Assembly (NCBI RefSeq): GCF_001423405.1
Contig: NZ_LMNS01000001.1
Span: forward strand, 501,384 to 565,383
Reading direction: 5' to 3'
Source of the DNA: Methylobacterium sp. Leaf123
Lineage (GTDB): Bacteria; Pseudomonadota; Alphaproteobacteria; Rhizobiales; Beijerinckiaceae
DNA length: 64,000 bases
Shown: in pieces, positions 54,379-64,000 of the stretch
Numbering within the stretch: the first letter of the stretch is position 1
Layout: the number at the start of each line of letters is the position of its first letter
Position numbers and translations under genes: made by a program
Notes under the pieces: model-generated
Told to the model about the DNA's origin: nothing
Database searches by the model: none
Seen by the model: the letters and a program-made list of their open reading frames with translations, nothing else

Positions 54379-55099
54379 GATCGCGGGCGACGCCGCACCC
54401 GGCTTCAGCCTCACGCCGCTGGAGCGGGTCTCGGCGCGGCGCGTCGAGCACGATTGGGCCTGGGCGCAAGATAATGCCGAGGCGATCGACCGCAACTGGG
54501 AGCGCCGGCTGGCGGAGACGCCGGGCCTGTTCGACGGGCCGGTCTACCTCGCCAGCGGCTGCACGATCGCGGACGGGGCCTGCGAGGCGAGCCTGTTCGA
54601 GGTGCGCTACTCACGCTTCCTCGCCTTCCGCGATGCGGGCGTGCCCGACGCGCTGGTGGCCAACGCCTTCGCGGCGATCGTCCCGCACAGCGATGACGGC
54701 GCGGTCCTGCTCGGTGTCATGAGCGACCAAACCGCCAATGCCGGCCAGATCTACTTCCCCTGCGGCACGCCCGATCCCGACGACCTGCGCGACGACGGCA
54801 CGGTCGATCTCGCCGGCAGCGCCGCGCGCGAGCTTCAGGAGGAGACCGGCCTGACGCTTCCCGAGGGAGCGGAGGAGGAATGGGTGCTCCTGCGCGGCGA
54901 CGGCCAACTCGCCTTCCTGCGCCCGGTGCGGTTCGATGGCTCGGCCGAGACGCTGAAGGCGCGTATTGAATCGCATCCCGGCCACGAGGGCGAGCCGGAA
55001 CTCGCCCGCAGCGTCATTGCCCGCTCGCGCTCCGACATCGACGCTGCCCGGATGCCGGGCTTCGTCCAGGCCTATCTCGCGAGCGTCTTCCCGGCCTGA
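54368..55099 (+). CDS. Nudix hydrolase
   Basis: A 243-residue protein from GTG 54368. The Nudix helix AARELQEETGLTL (REx2EExG) is present at ~157-167, but the upstream GX5E part (CGTPDPDDLRDDGTVDLAGS) has extra residues, so the box is degenerate. The N-terminal ~70 residues are an unassigned extension. Substrate unknown. Confidence 0.82.
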   Translation: MSIEIAGDAAPGFSLTPLERVSARRVEHDWAWAQDNAEAIDRNWERRLAETPGLFDGPVYLASGCTIADGACEASLFEVRYSRFLAFRDAGVPDALVANAFAAIVPHSDDGAVLLGVMSDQTANAGQIYFPCGTPDPDDLRDDGTVDLAGSAARELQEETGLTLPEGAEEEWVLLRGDGQLAFLRPVRFDGSAETLKARIESHPGHEGEPELARSVIARSRSDIDAARMPGFVQAYLASVFPA

Positions 55100-55110
55100 A
55101 GGCCCGGCTG

Positions 55111-55437
55111 TTACCGGTAGCCGTAGCGTGATTTGGCCGCCGCGAGCAGGCTCATCGCCTCGCCCTCGCGGCCGGCGGCGCAGGCACCCGCCGCCTTGTC
55201 GAGGTCGGCGCTGAAGCGCGTGCCGACGGCCGCGGACAGATCACCGGTCTTCACGTCGCCGGCGACGATGGCCTGTGTCCGGGCGATGGTCGGGCCGCAA
55301 CCGGTCCCGGTCGGCAGGGTGGTGACAGCCGGTGCCGCGGCGACGGCCGCGACCGGAGGCGGCGCGCTCGATTGGCAGGCAGTCAAGGCGCAGCCGAGGA
55401 GAAGGATGGAGACGGCACGGGGAAGCGGCGCGGGCAC
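55111..55437 (-). CDS. Small lipoprotein
   Basis: A 108-residue protein from GTG 55437. Signal peptide with lipobox LTAC (Cys21) and Ala/Pro/Val-rich linker, then a small domain with two Cys (GTGCGPTIA and GACAAGREGEAMSLL). Anchored in the outer or inner membrane by lipidation. Family unknown. Confidence 0.75.
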   Translation of the reverse strand: MPAPLPRAVSILLLGCALTACQSSAPPPVAAVAAAPAVTTLPTGTGCGPTIARTQAIVAGDVKTGDLSAAVGTRFSADLDKAAGACAAGREGEAMSLLAAAKSRYGYR

Positions 55438-55820
55438 GACGGATCTCTACGGTTGCAAGAGGAGGTTCGCTAAAGCCAAGCTCGGCTGGCGGTTTGTGCC
55501 CTCCGCGCATGGACCGGTCAATTGTCGGAGAGACGCGGCACAGTTTCATTTGCCCGAAGCCGCTGGCGCGGCTTCACGGTGCGAAGAGCGCCGCGCGGAG
55601 CGGGCTTGTCGGGGCGTGAGCCCCGGACAGCATCGAGCGGAGCCGAAGCCTGGGCCCGCCGAGGCGGGCGCCGGCGACGGAGGCCCGCAGAGAACCAGGG
55701 TGATCGCCTTCAAGCGAGACCCTGGCATGTGCTTGTCACGATCCCCGCCAATCGGTACATACCGGCACCCTGGTCTCGTGACGGTCGTCCGGCGAGTCAG
55801 CCTCTTGAGGAGAATCGAGC
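55438..55820. other. Upstream region of the leuA leader
   Basis: 383 bases between the lipoprotein gene and the leader peptide. Only shadow frames are present. The leuA promoter must be here; TTGTCA at about 55733 with TACATA at about 55757 is a possible sigma70 pair. Nothing else is recognised. Confidence 0.4.
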
Positions 55821-55922
55821 GTGGCCCCTGGCCGCCCTGCGCAGACGAACGATGGCGCCGCTCTCGCGGCCGCGTCGTCATGCGCGCTCATTCTCGTAGT
55901 CCTGCTTCTTAGCCGCCCCTGA
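55821..55922 (+). CDS. leuL: Branched-chain leader peptide of leuA (attenuator)
   Basis: Read by hand: GTG 55821 with GAGGAG 8 nt upstream opens a 33-residue peptide ending ALILVVLLLSRP. Codons 23-30 are CTC ATT CTC GTA GTC CTG CTT CTT, so ribosome pausing would sense leucine, isoleucine and valine. The stop TGA at 55920 lies in a GC-rich hairpin zone 119 bp before leuA. This is the classic leader-peptide layout of transcription attenuation; the exact terminator is uncertain. Confidence 0.75.
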   Translation: MAPGRPAQTNDGAALAAASSCALILVVLLLSRP

Positions 55923-56000
55923 GGGCCGTCCGGGCGTGATCGCCTGGGCTCGCAGGGGATGCCGCTCATCAACCGGAAGACAGGTTTTTCCGGCGCCGCT
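55911..56000 (+). promoter_or_regulatory. Candidate attenuator structures upstream of leuA
   Basis: After the leader stop: GTCCGGGCG/CGCCTGGGC forms a stem around TGAT (about 55928-55949). CCCCTG at the leader's end (55916-55921) can instead pair with CAGGGG (about 55952). CCGGAA/TTCCGG (about 55981-56000) encloses a T-run (GGTTTTTCC) that may act as a weak terminator. These mutually exclusive pairings are what attenuation needs; the terminator hairpin is not strong by eye. Confidence 0.45.
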
Positions 56001-56041
56001 CCCACAGTGTCGAGCGCGCCGGCTGCGAGGAACGAAGACCC

Positions 56042-57604
<1,563 letters not shown>

Positions 57605-57627
57605 CCAACGCTCGTCCCACCCAATCC

Positions 57628-57728
57628 CCTCATCCTGAGGTGCCCGCCTTGGCGGGCCTCGAAGGAGGGCTCCAGGGATCGCGAGACTTCTGGAGGCCTC
57701 CTTCGACGCTCCGCACCTCAGGATGAGG
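57628..57728. repeat. Hairpin repeat with 16-bp inverted ends (copy 1)
   Basis: CCTCATCCTGAGGTGC at 57628-57643 is repeated inverted (GCACCTCAGGATGAGG) at 57713-57728; the inner halves also pair (GGGCCTCGAAGGAGG with CCTCCTTCGACGC), so the whole element folds into a long hairpin. This is a known style of REP/MITE-like repeat in Rhizobiales. It lies between leuA and ilvD. Confidence 0.7.
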
Positions 57729-57786
57729 ATGCGTTTTGGAGGATCGGCCTTGCGGCCGATCCGGTTCGAAAAGTCGATCAGCAAAA

Positions 57787-59622
57787 ATGCCCGCTTACCG
57801 CTCCCGCACCACCACCCATGGCCGCAACATGGCCGGCGCCCGCGGCCTTTGGCGCGCCACGGGCATGAAGGATTCAGATTTCGGCAAGCCGATCATCGCG
57901 GTGGTGAACTCGTTCACGCAGTTCGTGCCCGGCCACGTCCATCTGAAGGATCTCGGCCAGCTCGTGGCTCGCGAGATCGAGCAGGCGGGCGGTGTGGCCA
58001 AGGAGTTCAACACCATCGCGGTCGATGACGGCATCGCCATGGGCCATGACGGGATGCTCTACTCGCTGCCATCGCGCGAGCTGATCGCCGACAGCGTCGA
58101 GTACATGGTCAATGCGCATTGCGCCGACGCCATGGTCTGCATCTCGAATTGCGACAAGATCACCCCCGGCATGCTGATGGCGGCGCTCCGCCTCAACATC
58201 CCCGCGGTCTTCGTCTCCGGCGGGCCGATGGAGGCGGGCAAGGTCGTCATGGACGGCGTCACCCGCAAGTTCGACCTCGTCGATGCCATGGTGGCCGCGG
58301 CCGATGACCGGGTCTCGGACGAGGATGTGGCCGTCATCGAGCGCTCGGCCTGCCCGACCTGCGGCTCGTGCTCGGGCATGTTCACGGCCAACTCCATGAA
58401 CTGCCTCACCGAGGCGCTCGGCCTGTCGCTGCCGGGCAACGGCTCGACGCTGGCGACCCATGCCGACCGCAAGCGCCTCTTCGTGGAGGCCGGCCACCTG
58501 ATCGTCGATCTGGCGCGTCGCCACTACGAGCAGGACGATGCCAGCGTGCTGCCGCGCTCGATCGCGACGATGGCCGCCTTCGAGAACGCGATGACGCTCG
58601 ACATCGCCATGGGCGGCTCGACCAACACGGTGCTGCACCTGCTCGCCGCTGCGCATGAGGGCGAGGTGCCCTTCACCATGGCCGATATCGACCGGCTGTC
58701 GCGCCGCGTGCCGGTGCTGTGCAAGGTCGCCCCGGCGGTCGCGAACGTCCACATGGAGGACGTGCACCGGGCCGGCGGCATCATGGGAATCCTGGGCGAA
58801 CTCGACCGCGCCGGCCTGATCGACCGATCCGTCGGCAATGTCGGCTCGGGCACGCTCGGCGCCGCGCTCGACCGCTGGGACGTCAAGAAGACCCAGAGCG
58901 AATCGGTCCAGACCTTCTTCCGCGCCGCGCCCGGCGGCGTGCCGACCCAGGTCGCCTTCAGCCAAGCCTCGCGCTGGGACGAACTCGACCTCGATCGCGA
59001 GGCGGGTGTCATCCGCGCGGCCGAGCATGCCTATTCGAAGGATGGCGGGCTCGCCGTGCTCTACGGCAACCTCGCGGAAGACGGCTGCATCGTGAAGACG
59101 GCCGGGGTCGATGCCTCGATCCTCACCTTCACCGGCACCGCCCACGTCTTCGAGAGCCAGGATGCATCGGTGGATGCCATCCTCAACGGCCGGGTGAAGG
59201 CCGGCGAGGTCGTGCTCATCCGCTACGAGGGCCCCCGCGGCGGCCCCGGCATGCAGGAGATGCTCTATCCGACGAGCTACCTGAAATCGAAGGGCCTCGG
59301 CAAAGCCTGCGCGCTCGTCACCGACGGCCGATTCTCCGGCGGCTCTTCGGGCCTGTCCATCGGCCATGTCTCGCCTGAGGCCGCCGAGGGCGGTCTGATC
59401 GGCCTCGTCGAGCAGGGCGACCGGATCGAGATCGACATCCCGAATCGGCGCATCCACCTCGCGGTGGACGAAGCCGTGCTCGCCGAGCGCCGCGCCGCCC
59501 GCGATGCGGAGGGCTGGCGCCCGGCCGCGCCCCGCAAGCGCAAGGTCAGCACGGCTTTGCGCGCCTATGCCATGCTCGCCACCAGCGCCGCCAAGGGGGC
59601 GGTGAGAAGAATCGAGCCGTAG
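57787..59622 (+). CDS. ilvD: Dihydroxy-acid dehydratase
   Basis: A 611-residue enzyme from ATG 57787, the common step in valine, isoleucine and leucine synthesis. FeS-linked and active-site motifs [51 protein letters not shown] and a C-terminal [23 protein letters not shown] are present. The extra N-terminal frame to 57736 is unlikely. Flanked by hairpin repeats on both sides. Confidence 0.96.
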   Translation: MPAYRSRTTTHGRNMAGARGLWRATGMKDSDFGKPIIAVVNSFTQFVPGHVHLKDLGQLVAREIEQAGGVAKEFNTIAVDDGIAMGHDGMLYSLPSRELIADSVEYMVNAHCADAMVCISNCDKITPGMLMAALRLNIPAVFVSGGPMEAGKVVMDGVTRKFDLVDAMVAAADDRVSDEDVAVIERSACPTCGSCSGMFTANSMNCLTEALGLSLPGNGSTLATHADRKRLFVEAGHLIVDLARRHYEQDDASVLPRSIATMAAFENAMTLDIAMGGSTNTVLHLLAAAHEGEVPFTMADIDRLSRRVPVLCKVAPAVANVHMEDVHRAGGIMGILGELDRAGLIDRSVGNVGSGTLGAALDRWDVKKTQSESVQTFFRAAPGGVPTQVAFSQASRWDELDLDREAGVIRAAEHAYSKDGGLAVLYGNLAEDGCIVKTAGVDASILTFTGTAHVFESQDASVDAILNGRVKAGEVVLIRYEGPRGGPGMQEMLYPTSYLKSKGLGKACALVTDGRFSGGSSGLSIGHVSPEAAEGGLIGLVEQGDRIEIDIPNRRIHLAVDEAVLAERRAARDAEGWRPAAPRKRKVSTALRAYAMLATSAAKGAVRRIEP

Positions 59623-59662
59623 GGTATGCTTGTATCGCACCGGTTCTGGCTTCCGCCCCGCA

Positions 59663-59802
59663 CCTCATGCTGAGGCGCCCGCGCAGCGGGCCTCGAAGCA
59701 CGGCGCAAGGTTGATCCAGGCCCGGCGCGCTGCTCCAAGCGAAGGCAGAACCGCCGCGGTGTGCCTCGAGGCCGAGCTTGCGCTCGACACCTCAGCATGA
59801 GG
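59663..59802. repeat. Hairpin repeat (copy 2), diverged
   Basis: CCTCATGCTGAGG at 59663-59675 and its inverse CCTCAGCATGAGG at 59790-59802 bracket a 140-bp element that also contains GCCCGCGCAGCGGGCCTCGA. It is the same class as the copy before ilvD, one base different in the core (ATGC/ATCC). Confidence 0.65.
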
Positions 59803-59911
59803 GATCGAAGCTGGGTTACAGCAATGCAGAGGTCATGCCTCGCGCATTGGGCACGGATCGCGCATAGACGCGTTCTCAGGCGGAGCTTCGCTCCGGACGG
59901 GACCAGCGCCT

Positions 59912-60922
59912 ATGCAGATCGCCACGCCCTACCTGATGTTCCTCGGTGACGTGCCGGACCGGCTCGCCGCCAAGACCGCCTACGGCATCAACGATTGGCG
60001 GCCGGAATGGTGTGTCGGCCAACTCCGGATGGAGGGCTGCGCCGCCGATCTCGGCATCCCCGACCTGACGCTGGAGGAGGCCGTCGCCAAAGGCTGCAAG
60101 ACCCTAGTCGTCGGCGTCGTCAATGCGGGCGGCGTGCTGCCCGATCATTGGGTCGCGGAGATCGTCGCCGCGCTCGATGCCGGGCTCGACGTAGCGAGCG
60201 GTCTGCACGTGCGGCTCGGTTCGGTCCCGCAGATCGCCGAGGCGGCCAAGCGCAGCGGTCGCGCTCTGCACGATGTCCGCCACACCACCGAGACCTTCCC
60301 CACCGGCAAGGGCACGAAGCGCCCCGGCCGGCGCCTGCTCACCGTCGGCACCGATTGCTCCGTGGGCAAGAAGTACACCGCGCTTGCCCTCGAACGGGGC
60401 ATGCGCGAGCGCGGCTTCGACGCCGATTTCCGCGCCACCGGCCAGACCGGCGTCTTCATTTCCGGCCGCGGCGTGGCCATCGACGCCGTCGCGGCCGATT
60501 TCATCTCCGGGGCCGTCGAATGGGTCTCGCCGGCGGCCGAGCCGAACCATTGGGATCTGATCGAGGGGCAGGGCTCGCTGTTTCACCCCTCCTTTGCCGG
60601 CGTCAGCCTCGGCCTGCTGCACGGATCGCAGGCCGATGCCTTCGTGATCTGCCACGAGCCGACCCGCACGCGTATGCGTGGCGTCGAGGCGAGCCTGCCG
60701 ACGATCCAGGAGGTCATCGACCTGACCATCCGCTGCGGCTCGCTCACCAACCCGAAGATCCGCCCCGTCGGTATCGCCGTGAACACGCAGGCCTTGCCTG
60801 AATCGCAGGCACGCGCGCTGCTGAGCGAGGCGGAAGCCGTTCACGGCTTGCCCGCCACCGATCCCGTGCGCTTCGGCGTCGAGGGAATCGTCGATCGGAT
60901 CGCCGCCGAGTTTCCGGCCTGA
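59912..60922 (+). CDS. dgcN: DUF1611 protein, DgcN (D-glutamate N-acetyltransferase)
   Basis: A 336-residue protein. The N-terminal domain (PYLMFLGDVPDRLAAKTAYGINDWRPEWCVGQLR) and the P-loop GTDCSVGKKYTALAL at ~147 plus GQGSLFHPSFAGVSLGLLHGSQADAFVICHEPTR match DgcN, which acetylates D-glutamate. It is followed 13 bp later by the racemase partner DgcA; together they form a D-glutamate catabolic route. Start ATG 59912. Confidence 0.88.
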   Translation: MQIATPYLMFLGDVPDRLAAKTAYGINDWRPEWCVGQLRMEGCAADLGIPDLTLEEAVAKGCKTLVVGVVNAGGVLPDHWVAEIVAALDAGLDVASGLHVRLGSVPQIAEAAKRSGRALHDVRHTTETFPTGKGTKRPGRRLLTVGTDCSVGKKYTALALERGMRERGFDADFRATGQTGVFISGRGVAIDAVAADFISGAVEWVSPAAEPNHWDLIEGQGSLFHPSFAGVSLGLLHGSQADAFVICHEPTRTRMRGVEASLPTIQEVIDLTIRCGSLTNPKIRPVGIAVNTQALPESQARALLSEAEAVHGLPATDPVRFGVEGIVDRIAAEFPA

Positions 60923-60935
60923 GGGAGAGTTGCCG

Positions 60936-61916
60936 ATGCCGCGTCTGACCGTTGCCCGCGAGCGCTTCCCCATCGCCGGATCGTTCACGATCTCCCGCGG
61001 CAGCCGCACCGAGGCGGTCGTCGTCGTCGCGACGCTCGAGGACGGTTCGTTCCGGGGCCGGGGCGAATGCGTGCCCTATGCCCGCTACGGCGAGACGGTC
61101 GAGAATGTGGCCGCCGCCCTCGAAGAGCAGGCGGCCTGGATCGCCGACGGGGGAGGGCGGTTCGACCTCGCCGGGCGGATGAAGCCGGGCGCCGCGCGTA
61201 ACGCCCTCGACTGCGCTCTGTGGGATCTTGAAGCCAAACGCACCGGTAGGCCGGCCTACGACCTCGCGGGCGTCGCCGCGCCGGGGCCGGTCACCACTGC
61301 CTACACGCTGAGCCTCGGCGATCCCGAGGCGATGGAGGAAGCGGCCCGCGGGGCGGCGCATCGGCCGCTGCTGAAGGTGAAGCTCGGCGGCGAGGGCGAT
61401 CCTGAGCGGATCGCTGCCGTGCGCCGCGGAGCGCCGGAGTCGCGCCTCATCGTCGATGCCAACGAGGCGTGGCGGCCGGAGACGATCCGCGACAACCTCG
61501 CGGCCTGCGCGGCGGCGGGCGTCGGCCTGATCGAGCAGCCCCTGCCGGCGGGCGAGGACGGGCTGCTCGCCGAGATCGACCGCACGATTCCGATCTGCGC
61601 CGATGAGAGCCTGCACGACCGCGCCGGGCTCGATGCCCTCGCCAAGCGCTACGATGCGATCAACATCAAACTCGACAAGGCCGGCGGCCTGACCGAGGCG
61701 CTCAAGCTGGCGCACGAGGCGCGGGCGCGGGGCTTCGAAATCATGATCGGCTGCATGGTCGGCTCGTCGCTCGCCATGGCACCGGCCCTGCTGCTCACCC
61801 ACCACGCGGCTTACGTCGATCTCGACGGGCCGCTTCTGCTCGCTCAGGACCGGGCGCCGGCCCTGCGCTACGAGGGCAGCACGGTCTATCCGCCGTCGCC
61901 CGAATTGTGGGGTTAG
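60936..61916 (+). CDS. dgcA: N-acetyl-D-glutamate racemase DgcA (enolase superfamily)
   Basis: A 326-residue enolase-superfamily enzyme from ATG 60936 (TTG 60930 possible). Lys pair in LLKVKLGG, Asp/Glu metal ligands in IVDANEAW, LIEQPLPAGED and ICADESLHD, then INIKLDKAGGLTEAL with the second base Lys. Sequence alone would also fit a dipeptide epimerase; the dgcN neighbour decides. Confidence 0.88.
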   Translation: MPRLTVARERFPIAGSFTISRGSRTEAVVVVATLEDGSFRGRGECVPYARYGETVENVAAALEEQAAWIADGGGRFDLAGRMKPGAARNALDCALWDLEAKRTGRPAYDLAGVAAPGPVTTAYTLSLGDPEAMEEAARGAAHRPLLKVKLGGEGDPERIAAVRRGAPESRLIVDANEAWRPETIRDNLAACAAAGVGLIEQPLPAGEDGLLAEIDRTIPICADESLHDRAGLDALAKRYDAINIKLDKAGGLTEALKLAHEARARGFEIMIGCMVGSSLAMAPALLLTHHAAYVDLDGPLLLAQDRAPALRYEGSTVYPPSPELWG

Positions 61917-61979
61917 CATCGTCCCGAAAGGTGGCCGCCGGCTTTCGGAAAAAAGACGATGCTCCTCATCCGGCGGTGC

Positions 61980-63098
61980 CTACTGCACCGAGCCGATCGC
62001 CAGCGACGGCACCACGTCTTCGTTGAGACGCAGGCGGGCATCGAGGATCGGCGCCGCCGGCTCCTCGGCCTGCTGCTGCGCGAGGTCGGCGATGGCCTGA
62101 TACTGGCTCAGGCGTCGGTCGATCATGCCGTCGAGCTTCTCGTGCACTTCGGCCACGGTCAGGCTGCGGCGCTTGCCCCCGTCCTTGGCGGTGAAGATGG
62201 CGCGGTTGGCCCGCGCGGCCCGGCCGAAGGCGGCCTTGGCGACCTTGTCCGGATCTTCGGCGCTGAGCGACAGGAACTTGCCGGCGCTCGCGGTGCCGAG
62301 GAAATGCGCGAGATAGAGTTCGGTGGTCTTCAGCTCGCGGCCGATGCGGGCCTCGATCCGGCTGCGGTCCCGCTTGATCAGCTCGCCGGCCATCAGCCCG
62401 GAGACGTAGGGGTCGTTGCGCAGGTCGAGCACCCGCTTGCGCGTCGCCGCGTCGGCGATGGTGATGCCGGCACCATGGCCCTTCACCGCGGCGGCGTCAT
62501 CGGCCATCCCGTGCTTGGCGCCGTATTGCCGGATCATCTCCAGCCAGGTGCCGGTGACGAACTGGAACAGACCCTGCGCCGAGGAGGCGGAGGACTTCAC
62601 GCTGGTGTCGAAGCTCGATTCCTTGTCGGCGAGCGCCATCATGTAGACGGGATCGACGCCGGTCACCTCGGAGGCCTTCAGGATCGTCTCGACCAGCGGA
62701 CGCGGCACGCTCATCTCGCCGAAGCGAAGGATCTCGTCGTCGCTGTCCGAACGGGGATTGGCCAGCGACGCCTGCATCCGGTCGATCGAGGCGGTCAGCC
62801 CGCCATCCTGGCCGAGCAGCGCGGTGCCGCCCCATTCCGCCTCGGCCCCAACCGGGCGGAGATCGGCCCGCACCATCATCGGGATCGATATCGCGACCTG
62901 TGCGTTCTCGTAGGCGGACACGGCCTGCGGCCCGGCCAGCAGCAGGGTCACGCTGGCGGTCAGGGTGGCAAGGCTGCGCACGAGCGGCGAACGAATGCGC
63001 GACGGCTGCGAAGCAGCACCGTTGCCGGCATTCGACCCGCAAGGCACGAGTCGGCTTACGTCGTCGGCGCAGCGCGCCGGCTCCGGGTAAACCCCCAT
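61980..63098 (-). CDS. Lytic transglycosylase (SLT domain)
   Basis: A 372-residue exported enzyme from ATG 63098 with AGGAAGACCG upstream. A basic N-terminal stretch is followed by a hydrophobic signal segment at ~43-62 (ATLTASVTLLLAGPQAVSAYEN). The catalytic core is DPVYMMALADKESSFDTSVKSSASSAQGLFQFVTGTWLEMIRQYG (Glu in KES). It cleaves peptidoglycan glycan chains. Two CtrA-type boxes lie 120-155 bp upstream. Confidence 0.88.
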   Translation of the reverse strand: MGVYPEPARCADDVSRLVPCGSNAGNGAASQPSRIRSPLVRSLATLTASVTLLLAGPQAVSAYENAQVAISIPMMVRADLRPVGAEAEWGGTALLGQDGGLTASIDRMQASLANPRSDSDDEILRFGEMSVPRPLVETILKASEVTGVDPVYMMALADKESSFDTSVKSSASSAQGLFQFVTGTWLEMIRQYGAKHGMADDAAAVKGHGAGITIADAATRKRVLDLRNDPYVSGLMAGELIKRDRSRIEARIGRELKTTELYLAHFLGTASAGKFLSLSAEDPDKVAKAAFGRAARANRAIFTAKDGGKRRSLTVAEVHEKLDGMIDRRLSQYQAIADLAQQQAEEPAAPILDARLRLNEDVVPSLAIGSVQ

Positions 63099-63215
63099 CG
63101 GTCTTCCTTGTTGGTGCCGCGGCGTTCTTTTGTGCCGGGCTTCGTTTGACCGGCGGAGGTTTCGCCGCCGGGTGTGACCACAATGGGACCACCCCGTGAT
63201 CCAAACGTGATCCCG

Positions 63216-63254
63216 TTAACGCAGCGTTAAGCCATTGTGTTTACGATATTTTAA
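63216..63254. promoter_or_regulatory. Two CtrA-type boxes in a divergent intergenic region
   Basis: TTAA-CGCAGCG-TTAA at 63216-63230 matches the TTAA-N7-TTAA CtrA consensus exactly; TTTA-CGATATT-TTAA at 63240-63254 is a one-mismatch copy, 24 bp downstream. Located between the lytic transglycosylase (minus) and inositol-phosphate synthase (plus) genes. Either or both may be under CtrA cell-cycle/motility control. Confidence 0.55.
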
Positions 63255-63413
63255 CCAAACGATGCGGTCCCGGCGAAACGGGGCCTGCGGCAAAGATGGC
63301 AAGGTCGGCATCGGAACGCACCGGGTTGGTCACAGTTGTCATGGGCCGCGCGGCCTCCCGTTAGGGCTCATCCTAAGGCGTCAGCGCCACCACAACAGAA
63401 AGATCGAGTTCCC

Positions 63414-64000
63414 ATGGGCATTCAGACCGGTCGCCGCGTCGGAGTGGCGTTCGTTGGCATGGGCGGTGCAGTCGCGACGACAGCCATCGCCGGCATCGAA
63501 ACCATCAAATCGGGTTCGAACCGTCTGGATGGCCTTCCGCTCGCGGGCGTGTCCGTCGCCGGGATGGCCGACTACAAGGATCTCGTGTTCGGCGGCTGGG
63601 ATCTGAACGGTGACGACCTTGCCTCCGCCGCCACCGGCCACGGCGTGTTGACCCGCGAGGACATCGAGAGCGGCGCCCAGGCGCTCAAGGGCATCACGCC
63701 CTGGCCGGCGGTCGGTTCGGCCAAGTTCTGCAAGAACATCGACGGCGGCAACCGCATCGTCGCCAAGGACCACCGCGAGACCGTCTCGGTCATCGCCAAC
63801 GACCTCAACCGCTTCCGCAAGGAGAGCAATCTCGACGACGTCGTGGTGATCAACCTCGCCTCGACCGAGCGTTGGCCGGATCTCTCCGTCCCGGTGCTCA
63901 ATTCGGCCGAAGCCTTCGAGAAGGGGCTCGATGCGAGCGACGAGTCGATCTCGCCGGCGATGCTCTATGCCTATGCGGCGATCAAGAGCGGCGTCCCTTA
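63414..64000 (+). CDS. Inositol-3-phosphate synthase, 3' end off window
   Basis: Starts at ATG 63414 and runs off the window (195 codons visible). RVGVAFVGMGGAVATTAIAGIE is the N-terminal NAD-binding motif of myo-inositol-1-phosphate synthases; VVVINLASTERWPDL and SISPAMLYAYAAIKSGVPY continue the family pattern. It converts glucose-6-phosphate to inositol-3-phosphate. The ribosome site before ATG is weak. Confidence 0.88.
   Translation, partial: MGIQTGRRVGVAFVGMGGAVATTAIAGIETIKSGSNRLDGLPLAGVSVAGMADYKDLVFGGWDLNGDDLASAATGHGVLTREDIESGAQALKGITPWPAVGSAKFCKNIDGGNRIVAKDHRETVSVIANDLNRFRKESNLDDVVVINLASTERWPDLSVPVLNSAEAFEKGLDASDESISPAMLYAYAAIKSGVP

Noticed and set aside
57874-59640. 588-codon minus-strand frame over ilvD
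   Set aside because: Antisense to intact ilvD with its cysteine motifs; no recognisable domain.

Overview
The window is GC-rich chromosomal DNA (around 70% GC by eye) of an alphaproteobacterium. It most resembles Methylobacterium/Methylorubrum (Rhizobiales). This rests on the gene repertoire (hflKC next to a Do protease, thyA-folA, a two-piece tmRNA beside an SspB-type ClpXP adaptor, DUF4169/MmcB, the DgcN-DgcA pair, GSCFA/WcbI proteins), on TTAA-N7-TTAA CtrA-type boxes and on codon use. The genus is an inference from memory, not from a search.

Positions 1-10,680 are a temperate-phage-like integrative element. It ends exactly at the 3' end of a tRNA-Phe gene, with a tyrosine integrase beside it; its other end lies left of the window. 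The layout is bipolar around a lambda-like switch at 5.3-6.0 kb. A YdaS/Cro-like repressor starts a leftward set: a small membrane protein, an unknown, an MT-A70 methyltransferase, an O-like replication initiator with iterons inside its coding sequence, a MazG-like hydrolase and a toxin/HTH-metallopeptidase pair. A CI-like repressor is followed by a tightly overlapping rightward operon of small unknown genes, an HNH nuclease, an excisionase-like gene and the integrase. Three GTTGC-N7-GCAAC dyads sit at the switch. The leftmost 2 kb has clearly lower GC.

From 10.68 to 19.1 kb come tRNA-Phe, yacG-maf, tRNA-Thr, small secreted proteins, a TonB-dependent receptor behind a cobalamin riboswitch, a candidate sRNA with an anti-Shine-Dalgarno segment, and ccmAB. 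From 19.1 to 33.4 kb lie acnA, maleylacetoacetate isomerase, a type II NADH dehydrogenase, a soluble chemotaxis-type receptor, the nadA-nadB-nadC operon behind paired palindromes, an L,D-transpeptidase and several small stress-type genes.

From 33.4 to 50 kb lie moaA, the WcbI/GSCFA pair, a beta-hydroxyacid dehydrogenase, miaA/serB with overlapping divergent start codons, the degP-like, hflC and hflK genes, folA-thyA, a CPBP protease, ssrA (tmRNA) and sspB, a cytochrome P450 and fumC. Here hflKC plus the Do protease, and ssrA plus sspB, form protein-quality-control neighbourhoods.

From 50 to 64 kb lie mmcB, a cobalamin-binding protein, pdxY, PhzF and Nudix genes, and a branched-chain amino acid segment: a Leu/Ile/Val-rich leader peptide, leuA and ilvD, with ilvD flanked by hairpin repeats. 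Then come dgcN-dgcA, a lytic transglycosylase and the start of inositol-3-phosphate synthase, the last two sharing an intergenic region with two CtrA-type boxes.
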